The translations under genes were made by a program, and so were the position numbers. A DNA stretch of 64,000 nt. Origin: an uncultured Pelagibacteraceae bacterium. Its GTDB lineage: Bacteria; Pseudomonadota; Alphaproteobacteria; Pelagibacterales; Pelagibacteraceae. This document shows positions 63,169 to 64,000 of this stretch, one piece after another. Position 1 is the stretch's first letter. Every line of letters begins with the position of its first letter. The notes beneath the pieces were generated by a model. It was not told the DNA's origin. It did no database searches and saw only the letters and a list, made by a program, of their open reading frames with translations. The stretch lies in assembly GCA_902540275.1 (NCBI GenBank), contig CACBMB010000003.1:62001-126000 (forward strand), written 5' to 3'.

Positions 63169-64000
63169 CTATGCTGCATCCTCTTTGAATTCATCCATAC
63201 TTGGGCATGTACAAAAAATATTTTTATCACCATATACGTTGTCTACTCTTGCAACTGGTGGCCAAAATTTATTAGCTTTTAAAAATTTAGCTGGATAAGC
63301 TGCTTCTTGTCTAGTGTATTTGTGTTCCCAATTATCAGATGCAAGCTCAGAGTCTGTATGAGGAGCATTTTTTATTGGATTATCAACTTTATCAAATTCA
63401 CCAGATTTAATCTTATCTATCTCTTGTTTAATCTTAATTAAAGTGTCGCAAAATCTATCGAGCTCCGACAAACCTTCACTTTCAGTTGGCTCTATCATCA
63501 TAGTGCCAGCTACAGGCCATGACATAGTCGGTGCATGAAATCCAAAATCAATTAATCTTTTTGCGATATCTTCTTCTGTTACTCCTGTTTCTGATTTAAT
63601 ATTTCTAATATCTATAATACATTCGTGTGCAACATTACCATTTGAACCTTTATACAAAATTGGGAAGTGATCTTTTAGTCTATGAGCAATATAATTCGCG
63701 TTTAATATTGCAACTTGAGTAGCAAGCTTTAATCCTGCTGATCCCATCATTTTAATATACATCCAAGAGATTGAAAGAATACTTGAGCTACCCCAAGGAG
63801 CTGCTGATACGGCTCCAATTCCAGTCGTTGGTCCACAATCTTTTATTACTGGATGATTAGGCAGATAAACTTGTAAATGTTTTTTACAAGCAATAGGTCC
63901 CATTCCAGGTCCTCCCCCGCCATGAGGAATACAGAATGTTTTATGTAAATTAATATGACAAACGTCTGGACCAAAATTTCCAGGTTTTGCAACTCCAACT
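63169..64000 (-). CDS. gcvP: Glycine dehydrogenase (P protein of glycine cleavage), C-terminal part
   Basis: Decarboxylates glycine in the glycine cleavage system. The gene continues past the window edge at 64000. The PLP-lysine region is seen as [20 protein letters not shown] (bases about 63890-63950), followed by [47 protein letters not shown] and the C-terminal [24 protein letters not shown], standard for single-chain GcvP. A glycine riboswitch, if any, would lie upstream of the window. Confidence 0.96.
   Translation of the reverse strand, partial: VGVAKPGNFGPDVCHINLHKTFCIPHGGGGPGMGPIACKKHLQVYLPNHPVIKDCGPTTGIGAVSAAPWGSSSILSISWMYIKMMGSAGLKLATQVAILNANYIAHRLKDHFPILYKGSNGNVAHECIIDIRNIKSETGVTEEDIAKRLIDFGFHAPTMSWPVAGTMMIEPTESEGLSELDRFCDTLIKIKQEIDKIKSGEFDKVDNPIKNAPHTDSELASDNWEHKYTRQEAAYPAKFLKANKFWPPVARVDNVYGDKNIFCTCPSMDEFKEDAA

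Noticed and set aside
63169..64000. Glycine riboswitch linked to gcvP
   Set aside because: Only the 3' part of gcvP is in the window; the leader region where such a riboswitch would lie is outside.
1..64000. tRNA/rRNA genes, CRISPR arrays, insertion sequences, prophage
   Set aside because: Every gap between genes was inspected; none exceeds about 115 bases, no cloverleaf or direct-repeat array was seen, and no transposase, integrase or phage-like protein is encoded.

Overview
This window looks like a piece of the chromosome of a SAR11-type marine alphaproteobacterium (Pelagibacterales). The DNA is strongly AT-rich, Lys/Asn/Ile codons dominate, genes abut or overlap almost everywhere, and there are no insertion sequences, phage genes, tRNAs, rRNAs or CRISPR arrays. 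No gap between genes reaches 300 bases; the largest are about 100 bases. The assignment rests on gene content and style (NDUFA12 and DUF2155 side by side, purN-purM-DUF2066-hda neighbourhood, lptFGD-surA-pdxA-rsmA order, formate dehydrogenase, gcvP, HMP-type thiamine logic with thiSG only), not on a 16S gene.

Layout. 1-570: end of tyrS. 563-6180 (minus): mrcA-prfB-AsmA-like, start/stop coupled, with a programmed +1 frameshift in prfB. 6279-8057: RNase E/G without the usual zinc-link cysteines. 8050-9034 (minus): thiS-thiG. 9051-11259: aroQ-accB-accC. 11256-11985 (minus): NDUFA12 and DUF2155. 12101-12925: a stand-alone protein matching only the C-terminal part of B12-dependent ribonucleotide reductase NrdJ. 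12931-16453 (minus): DUF2066, Hda-like protein, aspS. 16465-18049: purM-purN. 18046-19915 (minus): pepA-ndk. 19999-27310: the envelope operon lptF-lptG-lptD-surA-pdxA-rsmA. 27299-29889 (minus): fabD-fabG-acpP-gmk. 29977-31065: rpsF-rpsR-rplI, then dnaB, an RND/MMPL exporter, cvpA-purF, an HD-domain protein, gshA-gshB, and two transporters up to 41999.

From 42 kb on the window is more accessory. A charged coiled-coil protein, a MOSC protein and a 75-residue orphan precede a minus-strand operon of DMT transporter, creatinase and glycine amidinotransferase (43558-46808), which I regard as the most interesting metabolic unit: a guanidino-compound (creatine/guanidinoacetate) module in an organism type known for its glycine requirement. 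Next come divergent molybdenum-cofactor genes (mobA-moeA, minus) and a formate dehydrogenase operon (IscU-like scaffold, HPP membrane protein, fdhD, fused gamma/beta subunit, alpha subunit), followed by selO.

56385-63162 holds a 2OG-oxygenase-like protein paired with a FOXRED1-like FAD protein, then tspO, an SDR, a DUF3833 lipoprotein, a cyclopropane-fatty-acid-synthase-family methyltransferase, DUF1365 and a COG2907 flavin oxidase. The last group resembles loci linked in other bacteria to photo-oxidative stress and to methylated or furan fatty acids. The window ends inside gcvP (minus).

Regulation is sparse, as expected for a streamlined genome: a few sigma70-like promoters, one perfect hairpin (42039-42064), one inverted repeat between the divergent molybdenum and formate genes, and convergent gene pairs whose coding ends overlap so that no classical terminator fits between them.
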